Assembly (NCBI RefSeq): GCF_001468225.1
Contig: NZ_LNRU01000009.1
Location: 1 to 64,000, forward strand
Direction: 5' to 3'
Source of the DNA: Sphingopyxis sp. H053
GTDB taxonomy: Bacteria; Pseudomonadota; Alphaproteobacteria; Sphingomonadales; Sphingomonadaceae
DNA: 64,000 bases
The notes under the pieces are model-generated. The model was not told where the DNA came from. It made no database searches and was given only the letters and a program-made list of their open reading frames with translations. Within the stretch, counting starts at the first letter, position 1. Each line of letters starts with the position of its first letter. Position numbers and translations under genes: made by a program. Shown piece after piece: positions 25,180 to 34,157 of the stretch.

Positions 25180-28116
25180 TCAGAATTTTGCTCCGATGGC
25201 GACACCATAACGCCGCGGATCAAGAGTATAGATGTTTGTAAAATTACCGGAAGATGCATCGGTGACATAAAGTCCGGTAACCGAGTTGCTATCGAAAATA
25301 TTCTGAACGAACCCCCGGACAAACCAGCGCTCGTCGGCGCCATTCAACTGTAAAACCGCATTTGCCTGGACGAAAGGTTCGATACGATTAATCCTGCCGT
25401 TGAAGATATTGCCATATTGCTTTCCGGTAAGGGAAATGTCGACGCGGGGGACGAGTGTCATACCATTCCCAACCTCTGCCGTGTACTGCACGCCCATCGA
25501 GACCTTGACATTCGGCGCTTGGGGCAATGTGTTGCCCTTGATGTTAACCTCGACGCCAGGACTCAATACCTGGATCCCGCTGTTCGCAGGGATAGCGCTC
25601 GCGAGGACACCGCAAATGCCGAACGCGCCGCTGGAGGCGATATTGCCGTCCGAAGGAAATTCCTGCGGTGCGCGAAGGCCGAGAGCCGCATTTACTCCCG
25701 CAACGAACGCATCAGCAACGCCAGGCGCAGGTCCCGTGACAGCGCAGTGCGCACCATTGCTGATGTCCTTGATAATCACGGCATCAGGATCTCCGCCGCC
25801 CGGATCACGCGGATTGGAGAAGAATTGATCGCCGGCGACCTTGGCATTGAGATAGCTGAAGGACAGATTGATAAGCCAGTTCGGGTCCGGCCTGATGACA
25901 GACTCCAGTTCGACACCCCAGATATTGGCGTCAACCGTGTCATTCACAGACGTTCTTGCCACGATGCGGCTGAGCTGCAGTCCACTATATTTGTAGTAAA
26001 ATGCGGTGGCATTCAGTTGCAACGCGCCGTTTGCGAAGACGTTCTTGGAGCCAATCTCGAAGGCATCGATCGATTCAGAGCCGAAACTCTCGCTGACGGC
26101 GAAAATCGGAGAAAGCGGAGGATTGATACCGCCGGATTTGTAACCCCTCGAGTAAGATGCATAGAGTGAATTGTCCGGCGTAACCTCGAAGGCCAGAACT
26201 GCTCGTCCGGTAATTTCGTCGAAGCTTACTTCGCGAAACTGGGCGAGCTGTTGGCCCGGTGTCCCCGGGTCGGCATCGAAAAGTCCAGACGGCCCGGTGA
26301 GAGGCGTTATCGGGGTATCGAACGGATCTCCATCGTTGGCATAAGGGTTCAGGAAACTGATCAGTGTCGTACGCGCCGTTACATCCTTCTTGTCATTGTT
26401 GTAACGCAGCCCCCCGGTCAACGTCAGCCGGTCGCTTAGATCGAAATAGACCTCGCCGAAAATCCCATAGCTCTCCAGATTCGATTCCAGCGAGTTGTTC
26501 CGATACATCGACGTCGCGAAATAGGATGGCGGAAGGCCGCCCGACAAGGAGCCGAATGAACCCAATATGGCACTGGCGTAATCGAGCGCAAACGAGTTCA
26601 CATAATAGCTATTGTCGGTGGTTTTCGATTTCGCGTAAATTCCCCCCAACAGGAAATTGAACGGCCCGTCGAAGTCACTCGTAAGGATGAGCTCTCCGCT
26701 CCACGATTCGCGTTGTTCCGAAGATCGATCGAAAGAAAGCGGCGTTTCGGAACACAGCGAGTTCCCTTCGAAAGCGCCTCTGCTTCCATCATCATTATCC
26801 GAGGTGCACAGCACGCCCTGCGGACCGTCCGGGATGAGAGCGCCGGCAATCGGCGAAAAATAGGCCGAGGAGCCGGGAATGAAGGCCGGCGCCGGCGGAG
26901 CAAGACCCGTCGGCAATCCGTTAGCCGCAAAAAAGGCCAGCGTATTGAGCGCCGGGGCGAAACCGGCACGGCTTTGAATTCCAAGAAAATAGTCCTGCCT
27001 GGAATCGACTTCAGTATCCTGATAAATGCCGGTGGCCGTCAGGGTCATCGCGCCGAATTTTTGCTCAAGGCGCGCCTGCACCTGTAGCTCTTCCGCAAAA
27101 TAGAAGGGCGTATAGGCCGTGTTGACGACACGCACATCGCCAGGCTCCTGAAACCCGGAAAACCCGTCAGGGCCATAAAGGCTGCCAAGGCCGAGTACGG
27201 CGGGAATGCCCTGAATGGCGAAGAACTCGGAAGAACTGAGCGTCGCACCGACCGTGGAATTTGCGTTCGTGGTATCGAAATCACGTCGATTGTTCAGGCA
27301 TCCGAGCACGCCCAATGGATCGCGTTGGCACGTTTGTTTCTGGTTTCTGAGGCGCGTGTCCTTTTCCCGGAAATAATAGCCCATGAGATCGATCGTCGTA
27401 TCAGGACCGGGCTCGAAACGAAGTGAGCCTCGCAACGCGTAAAGGTCCCGAGTGTCGATGTCCGATCCATCATAAAGATTCGTCGTATAACCGTCGCGGT
27501 TCACATATATGCCCGCCAGTCTCACGCCGATCATATCCCCGATCGGGACATTGACCATGCCACGCGCTTCGATGCTGTTGAAATTGCCATACTCGAATTG
27601 CGCTTCAGCCTCGAAACGGGAGAGTTTGGGTTTCGCGGTCACGACATTCACGACCCCGGAGGTCGCATTCCGACCGAACAGGGTGCCTTGAGGTCCGCGA
27701 AGGACTTCAATCCGTTCCAGATCGAAATATTCGGTCTCGAACAGGCGTGTTCCGAACAAGGGTGATCCATTGACATGAATTGCGGTCGCAGCATCGCAGG
27801 TGACGCCGACGCACAGGTCGCCAACGCCGCGAATAGTGAATGAAGCTGAGGTGAAATTGCCTTTCGAGAAAGATACATTGGGCAGCGTCAGCTGTAGATC
27901 CGAGGCATTTTCGATCTGCTGGCTTTCAAGCGCCTCAGCGCTGAATGCGCTGACAGCTATCGGCACGTCTTGCAAGCTTTGCGCCTGACGTTGCGCCGTC
28001 ACGACGATGACATCGTTACCGCCATCTGGCTCTTCAGCTATGGCTTCCTGAGCATTTGAGACCTGTGGCAACGCCATCAGGACGGCGCTTGCCAACAAAT
28101 AAGCTTTGTTATTCAT
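25180..28116 (-). CDS. TonB-dependent outer-membrane receptor (CirA/FecA-like, sphingomonad type)
   Basis: A 978-residue receptor with a signal peptide (AYLLASAVLMALPQVSNAQ), TonB box region DVIVVTAQRQAQSLQDVPIA, plug domain (FTIRGVGDLCVGVTCDAATA, then LERIEVLRGPQGTLFGRNAT SGVVNVVTAKP), a long 22-strand-type barrel and a C-terminal aromatic (AIGAKF). The ATG at 28116 follows GGGAGAGAAGG; a GTG just before it is an alternative. Such receptors import large or hydrophobic substrates across the outer membrane. It lies downstream of the catabolic operon on the same strand, so it probably takes up that pathway's substrate or a related compound. Confidence 0.92.
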   Translation of the reverse strand: MNNKAYLLASAVLMALPQVSNAQEAIAEEPDGGNDVIVVTAQRQAQSLQDVPIAVSAFSAEALESQQIENASDLQLTLPNVSFSKGNFTSASFTIRGVGDLCVGVTCDAATAIHVNGSPLFGTRLFETEYFDLERIEVLRGPQGTLFGRNATSGVVNVVTAKPKLSRFEAEAQFEYGNFNSIEARGMVNVPIGDMIGVRLAGIYVNRDGYTTNLYDGSDIDTRDLYALRGSLRFEPGPDTTIDLMGYYFREKDTRLRNQKQTCQRDPLGVLGCLNNRRDFDTTNANSTVGATLSSSEFFAIQGIPAVLGLGSLYGPDGFSGFQEPGDVRVVNTAYTPFYFAEELQVQARLEQKFGAMTLTATGIYQDTEVDSRQDYFLGIQSRAGFAPALNTLAFFAANGLPTGLAPPAPAFIPGSSAYFSPIAGALIPDGPQGVLCTSDNDDGSRGAFEGNSLCSETPLSFDRSSEQRESWSGELILTSDFDGPFNFLLGGIYAKSKTTDNSYYVNSFALDYASAILGSFGSLSGGLPPSYFATSMYRNNSLESNLESYGIFGEVYFDLSDRLTLTGGLRYNNDKKDVTARTTLISFLNPYANDGDPFDTPITPLTGPSGLFDADPGTPGQQLAQFREVSFDEITGRAVLAFEVTPDNSLYASYSRGYKSGGINPPLSPIFAVSESFGSESIDAFEIGSKNVFANGALQLNATAFYYKYSGLQLSRIVARTSVNDTVDANIWGVELESVIRPDPNWLINLSFSYLNAKVAGDQFFSNPRDPGGGDPDAVIIKDISNGAHCAVTGPAPGVADAFVAGVNAALGLRAPQEFPSDGNIASSGAFGICGVLASAIPANSGIQVLSPGVEVNIKGNTLPQAPNVKVSMGVQYTAEVGNGMTLVPRVDISLTGKQYGNIFNGRINRIEPFVQANAVLQLNGADERWFVRGFVQNIFDSNSVTGLYVTDASSGNFTNIYTLDPRRYGVAIGAKF

Positions 28117-28194
28117 CACCCTTCTCTCCCTGTCTCGATTTTTTAGTTTCTTACGCGAACCCGTCCTTTTCCCCGGTAGTCGATGTTCAAAAAT

Positions 28195-28217
28195 GGGGCA
28201 GCTCGCCGAGCTGCCCC
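28195..28217. promoter_or_regulatory. Perfect 11-bp inverted repeat in the TonB receptor leader
   Basis: GGGGCAGCTCG (28195-28205) and CGAGCTGCCCC (28207-28217) flank a single C, 79 bp upstream of the receptor ATG. On the minus strand the stem is followed by ATTTTTGA, so it resembles a weak intrinsic terminator placed in the receptor 5' leader. It could be an attenuator, an operator, or the terminator of the upstream catabolic operon. Confidence 0.55.
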
Positions 28218-28786
28218 GAGTTTGAGAGGTGGCCAGAAGGAGATTTCCGGAGAGGAAAAGATTCTCGCCGCCCGGCTTGAAGCTGAGCAGTTTTTCGGTA
28301 TTTGGTAAAGAACTTTATTATGGCACTTTATTATATTGCTCGGGGCGCTGGGAGGTGTTCCATCTCAGATCCGAAGAAATCAGTTTATACATCCGATGCT
28401 TGCTGTCAGCGCTTCAGCCTTGGCACGGTCGAGCGCGCGCCGACGACTTTTGGATGCGGCTGCGGTACGGCACGCCCGATCCCGAGCGCATGTCCCGCCG
28501 AAGCTGGACAGCCTTTTGTGGCTCCATGACCTTGCCTTGCTGTTTGCCTCGGAAGGCATATCGACCAACTGTGCCACGATAGATTTCTTTGTGGCGCCAA
28601 GCAACACAGGCAAGAGAAGAAGATCTAAACAGAACATATGAACTCTGCTTGGTTATTTCTGCCTCGGCCTTAGTATTTATGTCTTGCTGTGCAAAAGAGG
28701 CCTCATCGTTTAACTAAATGTTGGATCGGCAATTCTCGCATCGCCATTACGGTCGCATGCAACCATAAAATCGCGCTAGACGTTGC
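28218..28786. other. Gap upstream of the TonB receptor
   Basis: About 570 bp without a recognised gene. Frames of 60-117 codons on both strands show no family pattern. It contains the direct repeat ACTTTATTAT at 28312-28321 and 28325-28334 (13-bp period), in an AT-rich patch that could be part of the receptor promoter. Confidence 0.4.
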
Positions 28787-29764
28787 TCAAGTCGGCGCTT
28801 CCCAAAGCCGGAGAAGGCTCCTCAACGCGGTGACAAAGGCCAGCGGCTGGTCGAGCATCAGATGGTGGCGGGCTTGAGGCACGGCAATGATCGGAATGGC
28901 TCCTCCCCCCAGTTCACGAACATATGCCACGGAATCCCGGTTGAAGAGCTGGCTCTCCTCGCCGTGAACGATAGCCTTGCGGCCCGGCGCGTTCACTAGG
29001 CGCTCGCCGATGGTGAGCCACTCGTCGGGCCGGTTGCTCCTCCGGAACACTTCGGGAGAGAATTTCCACGTCCAACCCTCCCCGTCACGCCGCAGAGAAT
29101 GAAAGGCCATATAGTCCAAAAGAAATGGCTCACCGACAGGCTGGGGTGGGGAAAGGACGTATCGACTGCGCGCCGCGTCGTAGCTGGGATAGCGACTTTT
29201 GGCTTTGTCCGGGTCGCCGGATCCGGGGCTGGCGCGGCGGAGATTCCAATACGCTTGCAAGAGCGCAGGTCGCATGACCATCAGGTCGCAAACCACAATG
29301 CCGGAGAAGGTATCGGGCGATTGGGTGACGGCCGTCAACGCTGCGCCAGAACCGAAACTGTGGGCAATGATCGTGGGCTTGTGGCCATCCGCAAACAGTC
29401 CAAGCGCTTCGGCAATTTCGCCGAACTCGCGCCCCCTGGCCAAGGGGTCGGCGTGCCCTCGCATTTCGCTGTCGCCCATGCCGGCAAGATCGAAGGCCAC
29501 CACATCATAATCTTCGGCCAGAAACGGCGCGATGAAGGAAAAGCAGCGGGCATGCGAGAGAAAACCGTGCGTCATCAGTACCTTGGGTTTCGCCCGGTCG
29601 CCCCAGCGAAAGTAATGCGCTTTGGCACCCTCGATCTCTACATAGCCTTCCTCGCGCGGCACCCTGAGAGCGGAAACGAACCATTCGGGCAGATGCGAAC
29701 CATCGCCCGCCCAGAGAGCGTCGATGTCCTCGGGGCAATCTTCAATCTTTACCGCCTCGTTCAT
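28787..29764 (-). CDS. Alpha/beta hydrolase, likely ester or lactone hydrolase
   Basis: A 325-residue alpha/beta-hydrolase. The oxyanion motif is LMTHGFLSHARCF (about residue 65), the nucleophile elbow IIAHSFGSGAALTAV carries Ser in HSFGSG, and the catalytic His lies in PQARHHLMLDQP. The order and spacing match haloalkane-dehalogenase/epoxide-hydrolase-like enzymes, but a Ser nucleophile indicates an esterase or lactonase. The ATG overlaps the Baeyer-Villiger monooxygenase stop (ATGA), so the two are coupled and the natural guess is hydrolysis of the ester or lactone it makes. It is the last gene of the minus-strand operon. Confidence 0.85.
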   Translation of the reverse strand: MNEAVKIEDCPEDIDALWAGDGSHLPEWFVSALRVPREEGYVEIEGAKAHYFRWGDRAKPKVLMTHGFLSHARCFSFIAPFLAEDYDVVAFDLAGMGDSEMRGHADPLARGREFGEIAEALGLFADGHKPTIIAHSFGSGAALTAVTQSPDTFSGIVVCDLMVMRPALLQAYWNLRRASPGSGDPDKAKSRYPSYDAARSRYVLSPPQPVGEPFLLDYMAFHSLRRDGEGWTWKFSPEVFRRSNRPDEWLTIGERLVNAPGRKAIVHGEESQLFNRDSVAYVRELGGGAIPIIAVPQARHHLMLDQPLAFVTALRSLLRLWEAPT

Positions 29765-31398
29765 ATTGTTGGGCCGTCCTTGCGTGTGAGTTTTTCGAAA
29801 GCGAAGCCAGCATAGCTGCCGGCCGCCTCTTCGTCGCAGAGCGCGGCATAGCCAGACACGCTCGGAAAATTGATGAGCTGGCGCTTCTTTCCCGGAATAT
29901 TCGCGCCCATGTACCATGAGGCCGCCTCGGGAAAGAGCGTCATCGCGCCAGCCGCGGCAACCATTTCAGTCCAGCCAGTTTCGGCAGCCGGTTTGCCCTC
30001 GAAAAGATCGATGTCCCTCCTACGCAACCAGACCATGAAATCGCAAATCCAGTCGCCCTGTATTTCCGCGCTTGTCGGGCCATTGGCGAAACCCGACGGG
30101 CTGAGAGGACCATAAGCGAACAACATGTTGGGAAAACCCGACACCGCCATGCCGAGATAGGCGCGCACACCGTCTTCCCACGCCTGCCAAAGGGGAAGCC
30201 CCTCCCTCCCGGTGATGTTCATGTCGATCAACCCGCCACGCCCGGCATCGAAGCCGGTCGCAAAAATGATCAGATCGCATTCGACCTCACCGTCTTCCAT
30301 CTTGATGGCCTGGGGCTCGATACGGATGATCGCGTTTGCCTTCAGATCGACCAGCGCGACATTATCCTGCTCGAAAATTTCATAATATCCCTGTTCGAGC
30401 GAGGGTCTTTTCGTGCCGAAAGGATGCGGCGGCTCCGCAGGCGCAAGTTTCTCGGCCAGAACGGGGTCGATAATCCGCGCGAGAACCTTTTTGCGCCAGA
30501 ACTCATAGGCGTAGCGGTTCGCTTCGCGATTGGTCAGTATGTCGGCAAAGTTGTTGTACCAGAATTTGAGGCCGCCCTGCCGCCACAGGGTCTCGAAATG
30601 GTTGTTGCGCGTCGTGGCGTCTACATCGAGCGCGGAGATGTCAAGCGACTGGCATTCGAATCCCCCGTTCGTTCGCTTGCGCCGAACAAAAATGGCGGGA
30701 TAGCCCTGCTTATCACGCTGCTGAATGTCTTCGGTAAGCCGTTCCTGGCGCATGGGCAGGCCCAGAATAGGAGTCCTCTGAAACAAGGTCAGCTTTTCTG
30801 CGCATTTGGCGGCCTCCTGCGCGATCTGCACTCCGCTCGCACCAGTGCCGATGACGGCGATCCGGCGGCCCGAAAGATCGATACCCTGTTGCGGCCATCG
30901 CGCCGTGTGACACCAATCGCCTTCGAACGCCGCGATTCCTCGCATATCGGGAATATACGGCTTCGATGCGAATCCCAAAGCGGGCAGAAGGAAGTGTGTC
31001 GATATTCCTTCCCCGCCCTCAAGCTGCAGGCGCCACCGTCGTCCCTCTTCATCGAACCTTGCGCTTTGGACCCTCGATCCCATCCGCATAAGCGGCCAAA
31101 GGCCCAGCGTATCGCAAACATGCCGGAAATAGGCTCTGAGCTCCTTCCATCCGGGAAAGCGCTCGCTCCAGGCCCATGATTTCCAAACCTCGGGTATCGA
31201 AAACTCATAGAGCGGTACCTGCGAGTCCACGCGGGCACCGGGATAGCAATTCCAGTACCAAATGCCGCCGGGCTGGGCGGCCGCATCTACCAGCAGCACC
31301 TTGAACCCGGCGTCACGCAATTTGTGCAGCAGATAGATGCCGCTGAAGCCTGCACCGACGATCACGGCATCGTAATCGGGAGAGCCAGTCGATCTCAC
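29761..31398 (-). CDS. Flavin-containing Baeyer-Villiger monooxygenase
   Basis: A 545-residue class B flavoprotein. An N-terminal FAD Rossmann motif (AVIVGAGFSGIYLLHKL), the typical GGIWYWNCYPGARVDSQ segment, the fingerprint FEGDWCHTARWP (FxGxxxHxxxW) at about residue 159, and the NADPH motif IAVIGTGASGVQIAQ are all present. It inserts oxygen next to a ketone carbonyl, giving an ester or lactone. The start is a GTG whose GTGA overlaps the acyl-CoA ligase stop; the longer frame to 31605 is a shadow. The coupled hydrolase downstream would open the product. Confidence 0.93.
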   Translation of the reverse strand: MRSTGSPDYDAVIVGAGFSGIYLLHKLRDAGFKVLLVDAAAQPGGIWYWNCYPGARVDSQVPLYEFSIPEVWKSWAWSERFPGWKELRAYFRHVCDTLGLWPLMRMGSRVQSARFDEEGRRWRLQLEGGEGISTHFLLPALGFASKPYIPDMRGIAAFEGDWCHTARWPQQGIDLSGRRIAVIGTGASGVQIAQEAAKCAEKLTLFQRTPILGLPMRQERLTEDIQQRDKQGYPAIFVRRKRTNGGFECQSLDISALDVDATTRNNHFETLWRQGGLKFWYNNFADILTNREANRYAYEFWRKKVLARIIDPVLAEKLAPAEPPHPFGTKRPSLEQGYYEIFEQDNVALVDLKANAIIRIEPQAIKMEDGEVECDLIIFATGFDAGRGGLIDMNITGREGLPLWQAWEDGVRAYLGMAVSGFPNMLFAYGPLSPSGFANGPTSAEIQGDWICDFMVWLRRRDIDLFEGKPAAETGWTEMVAAAGAMTLFPEAASWYMGANIPGKKRQLINFPSVSGYAALCDEEAAGSYAGFAFEKLTRKDGPTI

Positions 31399-33008
31399 GT
31401 CGCGACATTCGATCGTTCGGCAATCGCTTTTGCCGTTGCATAATCGGCCTTGCCGTTCGAGGCTCGCATGGGGATGTCTGTCGGAATTATGGTCTTGGGA
31501 GTTTTGTATCCCGCCAAATGTGCGCGCACATGGGTTTTGACCGCTTGTTCGTCGAACTGGGCGTGGTCGTTGAGGTGGACGATCGCGGTTACGGCTTGGC
31601 CCCATTTATCATCCGGCACGCCTACGACCAGCGCGTCCCCGATGGCGGGATGGGTCTTGAGCACTTCCTCGACCTCCTCGGGATAAACTTTCTCTCCCGC
31701 CGTGTTGATGCAGACGCTTCCGCGGCCGAGCAAGGTCAGGCTGCCATCGGCTTCTACCCGACACCAGTCGCCCGGAATGGAATAGCGCACCCCATCGATC
31801 GTGCGAAACGTCTTCGCGGATTTCTCGGGGTCCTTGTAATAGCCTATGGGGATCGCACCCTTCCGGGCGATAAATCCCGGCACGCCGCTCCCCGGTTCGA
31901 CTTTCTGGTCGGTTTCGTCGAAAACATCGCAGAACTCGCCGATCCCAAATTTCGCGGTGTTCGTGCCGCCCTCCGCAGTGGTGACGGCAAGGCCGAAGCC
32001 GAGGCCTTCGGATGCGCCAAAACTGTCCATCAGTACGATTTGCGGAATATGCCGGCACAGGCCGGACTTGACCTCCTTGCTCCACATCACACCGGAAGAG
32101 AGGATTGTAACGAGGCTGCTGGTATCCCAGCGGCCAGGGTGGTCGTCGAGCGCGGAAAGCATTGGCTTGGCAAAGGCGTCGCCCACGATCGCTATACCTT
32201 CCACCTTGTGCCTTTCCACCGTATCCCACAGTTCCTCGGCATCGAAAGACCATGCCTCCAACGTAACTATCGCGCCGCCAGACATCAGCGTGCCGATCGC
32301 AGTGATAAAGCCCGTTCCGTGCATCAGCGGGCAAGAGGAAAGCGTGCGCCTGCCCGGGCCTTCGCGGGCGATCAGCGCGACATTTTCTTCGAGTGTCTCT
32401 GGAACGGGGCCGAGCAACTTCTGTGCGTCGAGTTGGGCCTTGCGCATGTCATCATGACGCCACATCACGCCCTTGGGCATTCCGGTCGTACCACCCGTAT
32501 AGATGAAAAGCAGATCGGCGGGCGAGCGTGTGATGCCGAGCGCCGATCCGTCCCCCTCTTGCGCGAGAGTCTCATAGTGGATCGCAAAGGGCGCGATTGA
32601 AGACAGCTCGCCAATTTCGACGAAGGTGCGAACCTTCCTAAGCCGGTCGTTGAGTTCGACGATAGTGTCGCGGAATTCCGAACTGTAAACGATGACCTCG
32701 CTGTCGGAATCGTCGAAGATATAAAACACCTCTTCGGCCCGATAACGGTAATTGATGTTCACATGCGTCAAACGCCCCTTGAAGCAGGCCGCCATCAACT
32801 CGCCATATTCGGGTCGGTTGCGCATATAGAAGGCGACCTTCGCGCCATCGCGGATGCCGCGTTGGCGCAACCCGCGGGCGATATTGTTCGAGCGCGCCGA
32901 CATCTCGGGCCAGGTGACGATCCGGTCTCCATGTATCAGAGCCGGCGCATCTTCGGGCATGAAGGGCTCGATCGCGTCGAGAATATCCCCGAGATTCCAG
33001 TCGATCAC
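31395..33008 (-). CDS. Fatty/steroid-type acyl-CoA ligase (FadD-like)
   Basis: A 537-residue AMP-forming acyl-CoA synthetase. Motif A5-like FIYTGGTTGMPKGVMWRHDD (about residue 170), DSFGASEGLGFGLAVTT, the PGDWCRVEADGSLTLLGRGS hinge region and the C-terminal RASNGKADYATAKAIAE with the acyl-adenylation Lys are present. The TGGTTGMPKGVMW form is shared with FadD17/FadD19-type ligases of steroid side-chain catabolism. The start is a GTG seven bases after GAGGAG; the ATG at 33041 lacks a site. Substrate is unknown; an acid made by the divergent P450 is the natural candidate. Confidence 0.9.
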   Translation of the reverse strand: MIDWNLGDILDAIEPFMPEDAPALIHGDRIVTWPEMSARSNNIARGLRQRGIRDGAKVAFYMRNRPEYGELMAACFKGRLTHVNINYRYRAEEVFYIFDDSDSEVIVYSSEFRDTIVELNDRLRKVRTFVEIGELSSIAPFAIHYETLAQEGDGSALGITRSPADLLFIYTGGTTGMPKGVMWRHDDMRKAQLDAQKLLGPVPETLEENVALIAREGPGRRTLSSCPLMHGTGFITAIGTLMSGGAIVTLEAWSFDAEELWDTVERHKVEGIAIVGDAFAKPMLSALDDHPGRWDTSSLVTILSSGVMWSKEVKSGLCRHIPQIVLMDSFGASEGLGFGLAVTTAEGGTNTAKFGIGEFCDVFDETDQKVEPGSGVPGFIARKGAIPIGYYKDPEKSAKTFRTIDGVRYSIPGDWCRVEADGSLTLLGRGSVCINTAGEKVYPEEVEEVLKTHPAIGDALVVGVPDDKWGQAVTAIVHLNDHAQFDEQAVKTHVRAHLAGYKTPKTIIPTDIPMRASNGKADYATAKAIAERSNVAT

Positions 33009-33065
33009 ATTGATTCTCCTCTCTGGACGGGGCCGCAGCATCGGGGCGCATGACTCCCGTTACTA

Positions 33066-34157
33066 TCAGGCTGCTCTCGTCCAACCCTGCAGAGCCGCTG
33101 CCTCGGCTCGCACCGCTTCGGGGCCACCCAAGACCTGCCGATCGAAGCCGATCCGTTTGAACCAGTAGTGCAGGCCGAGCAGATCGGTGAACCCCATCCC
33201 GCCATGCACTTCAGTGGCGGTGCGGGCGACAAATCGGTGGACGTCGCCCGTGAGGGATTTCGCATGGCAAGCCGCGAGAGATGCATCCTCCGGCAGCGCA
33301 TCGAAGACATGGGCGGCGTACCAGACCAGCGCGCGGCACGGTTCATGGCGTGCGGCCATTTCGGCGCACATGTGCTTTACCGCCTGGAAGCTGCCGATAG
33401 GGCGGCCGAACTGCTCTCGCTGACCAGCATAATCGACCGCCTTTTCAATCATGGCCTGCCCTGCGCCTAAGCTGTCGGCGGCAAGGATCACGCGGCCAGC
33501 ATCGCGCAGCCGAGCCGATGCTGTGCCGCCGTCGTCGGCAAGCGGATCGGTCTCGACAGCCGCAAAGGACAATTCTCCCACGCTGCGCGTGCGATCGATG
33601 GTGGTGAGGCGGGTCGCCTTGAGTCCCGATGCTAGGGCTGGGACGAGGTGCAGCCTGCCACCGGCGTCCGCTACGAGATACGCGTCCGCGCCTTCGAAAT
33701 CGAGGCAGAACAGGGCGGTGCCGCTAAGCTTCCCTTCGACGAATTGAACTCCCGCGCCGTCGCGCGCCTGGACCGTCGCGGAAATCGCGACTCCGATACG
33801 GGCCTCGCCACGCGCGATCTTCGGAAGCCATTGGCACTTTTGCTTGTTAGTTCCTGCCTCGCTCAGCGCGATCGGGGCGAGAACTACGCTGGCTAGAAAT
33901 GGCGCTGGTGTGACCGCATAGGCGAGTTGTTCCGCCACGACCGCAGCGTCGAGAAGGGTCATGCCTAGGCCACCATGCTCTTCGGGGACAAGCATGGCTG
34001 GGACCGCCAGATCGTGGAGGGCTCCGAAAATAGTGTCACTTAACGGGTTGTCGCGCCCGGCACATTCGCGGACATGCTCAAGCGGGGAGGTATCGGCAAG
34101 ACACCGCGCAACTGCGTCGCGCAGTATCTGCTGATCCTGCGAAAGGCCGAAGTCCAT
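33066..34157 (-). CDS. Acyl-CoA dehydrogenase, small subunit type
   Basis: A 363-residue acyl-CoA dehydrogenase fold. The N-terminal helical domain (MDFGLSQDQQILRDAVARCL), PAMLVPEEHGGLGMTLLDA, a weakly conserved middle domain, and the C-terminal domain with YAGQREQFGRPIGSFQAVKH and TEVHGGMGFTDLLGLHYWFK are visible. It is short, and the middle FAD/substrate motif (xEPxAGSD type) is absent, as in the partner subunits of heterotetrameric steroid dehydrogenases (ChsE1-ChsE2, FadE-type). It overlaps the larger dehydrogenase gene by a few bases (TGATG), supporting a complex. Confidence 0.88.
   Translation of the reverse strand: MDFGLSQDQQILRDAVARCLADTSPLEHVRECAGRDNPLSDTIFGALHDLAVPAMLVPEEHGGLGMTLLDAAVVAEQLAYAVTPAPFLASVVLAPIALSEAGTNKQKCQWLPKIARGEARIGVAISATVQARDGAGVQFVEGKLSGTALFCLDFEGADAYLVADAGGRLHLVPALASGLKATRLTTIDRTRSVGELSFAAVETDPLADDGGTASARLRDAGRVILAADSLGAGQAMIEKAVDYAGQREQFGRPIGSFQAVKHMCAEMAARHEPCRALVWYAAHVFDALPEDASLAACHAKSLTGDVHRFVARTATEVHGGMGFTDLLGLHYWFKRIGFDRQVLGGPEAVRAEAAALQGWTRAA

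Noticed and set aside
28229..28641. Frames upstream of the TonB receptor considered as an insertion-sequence remnant
   Set aside because: No DDE motif and no inverted ends.
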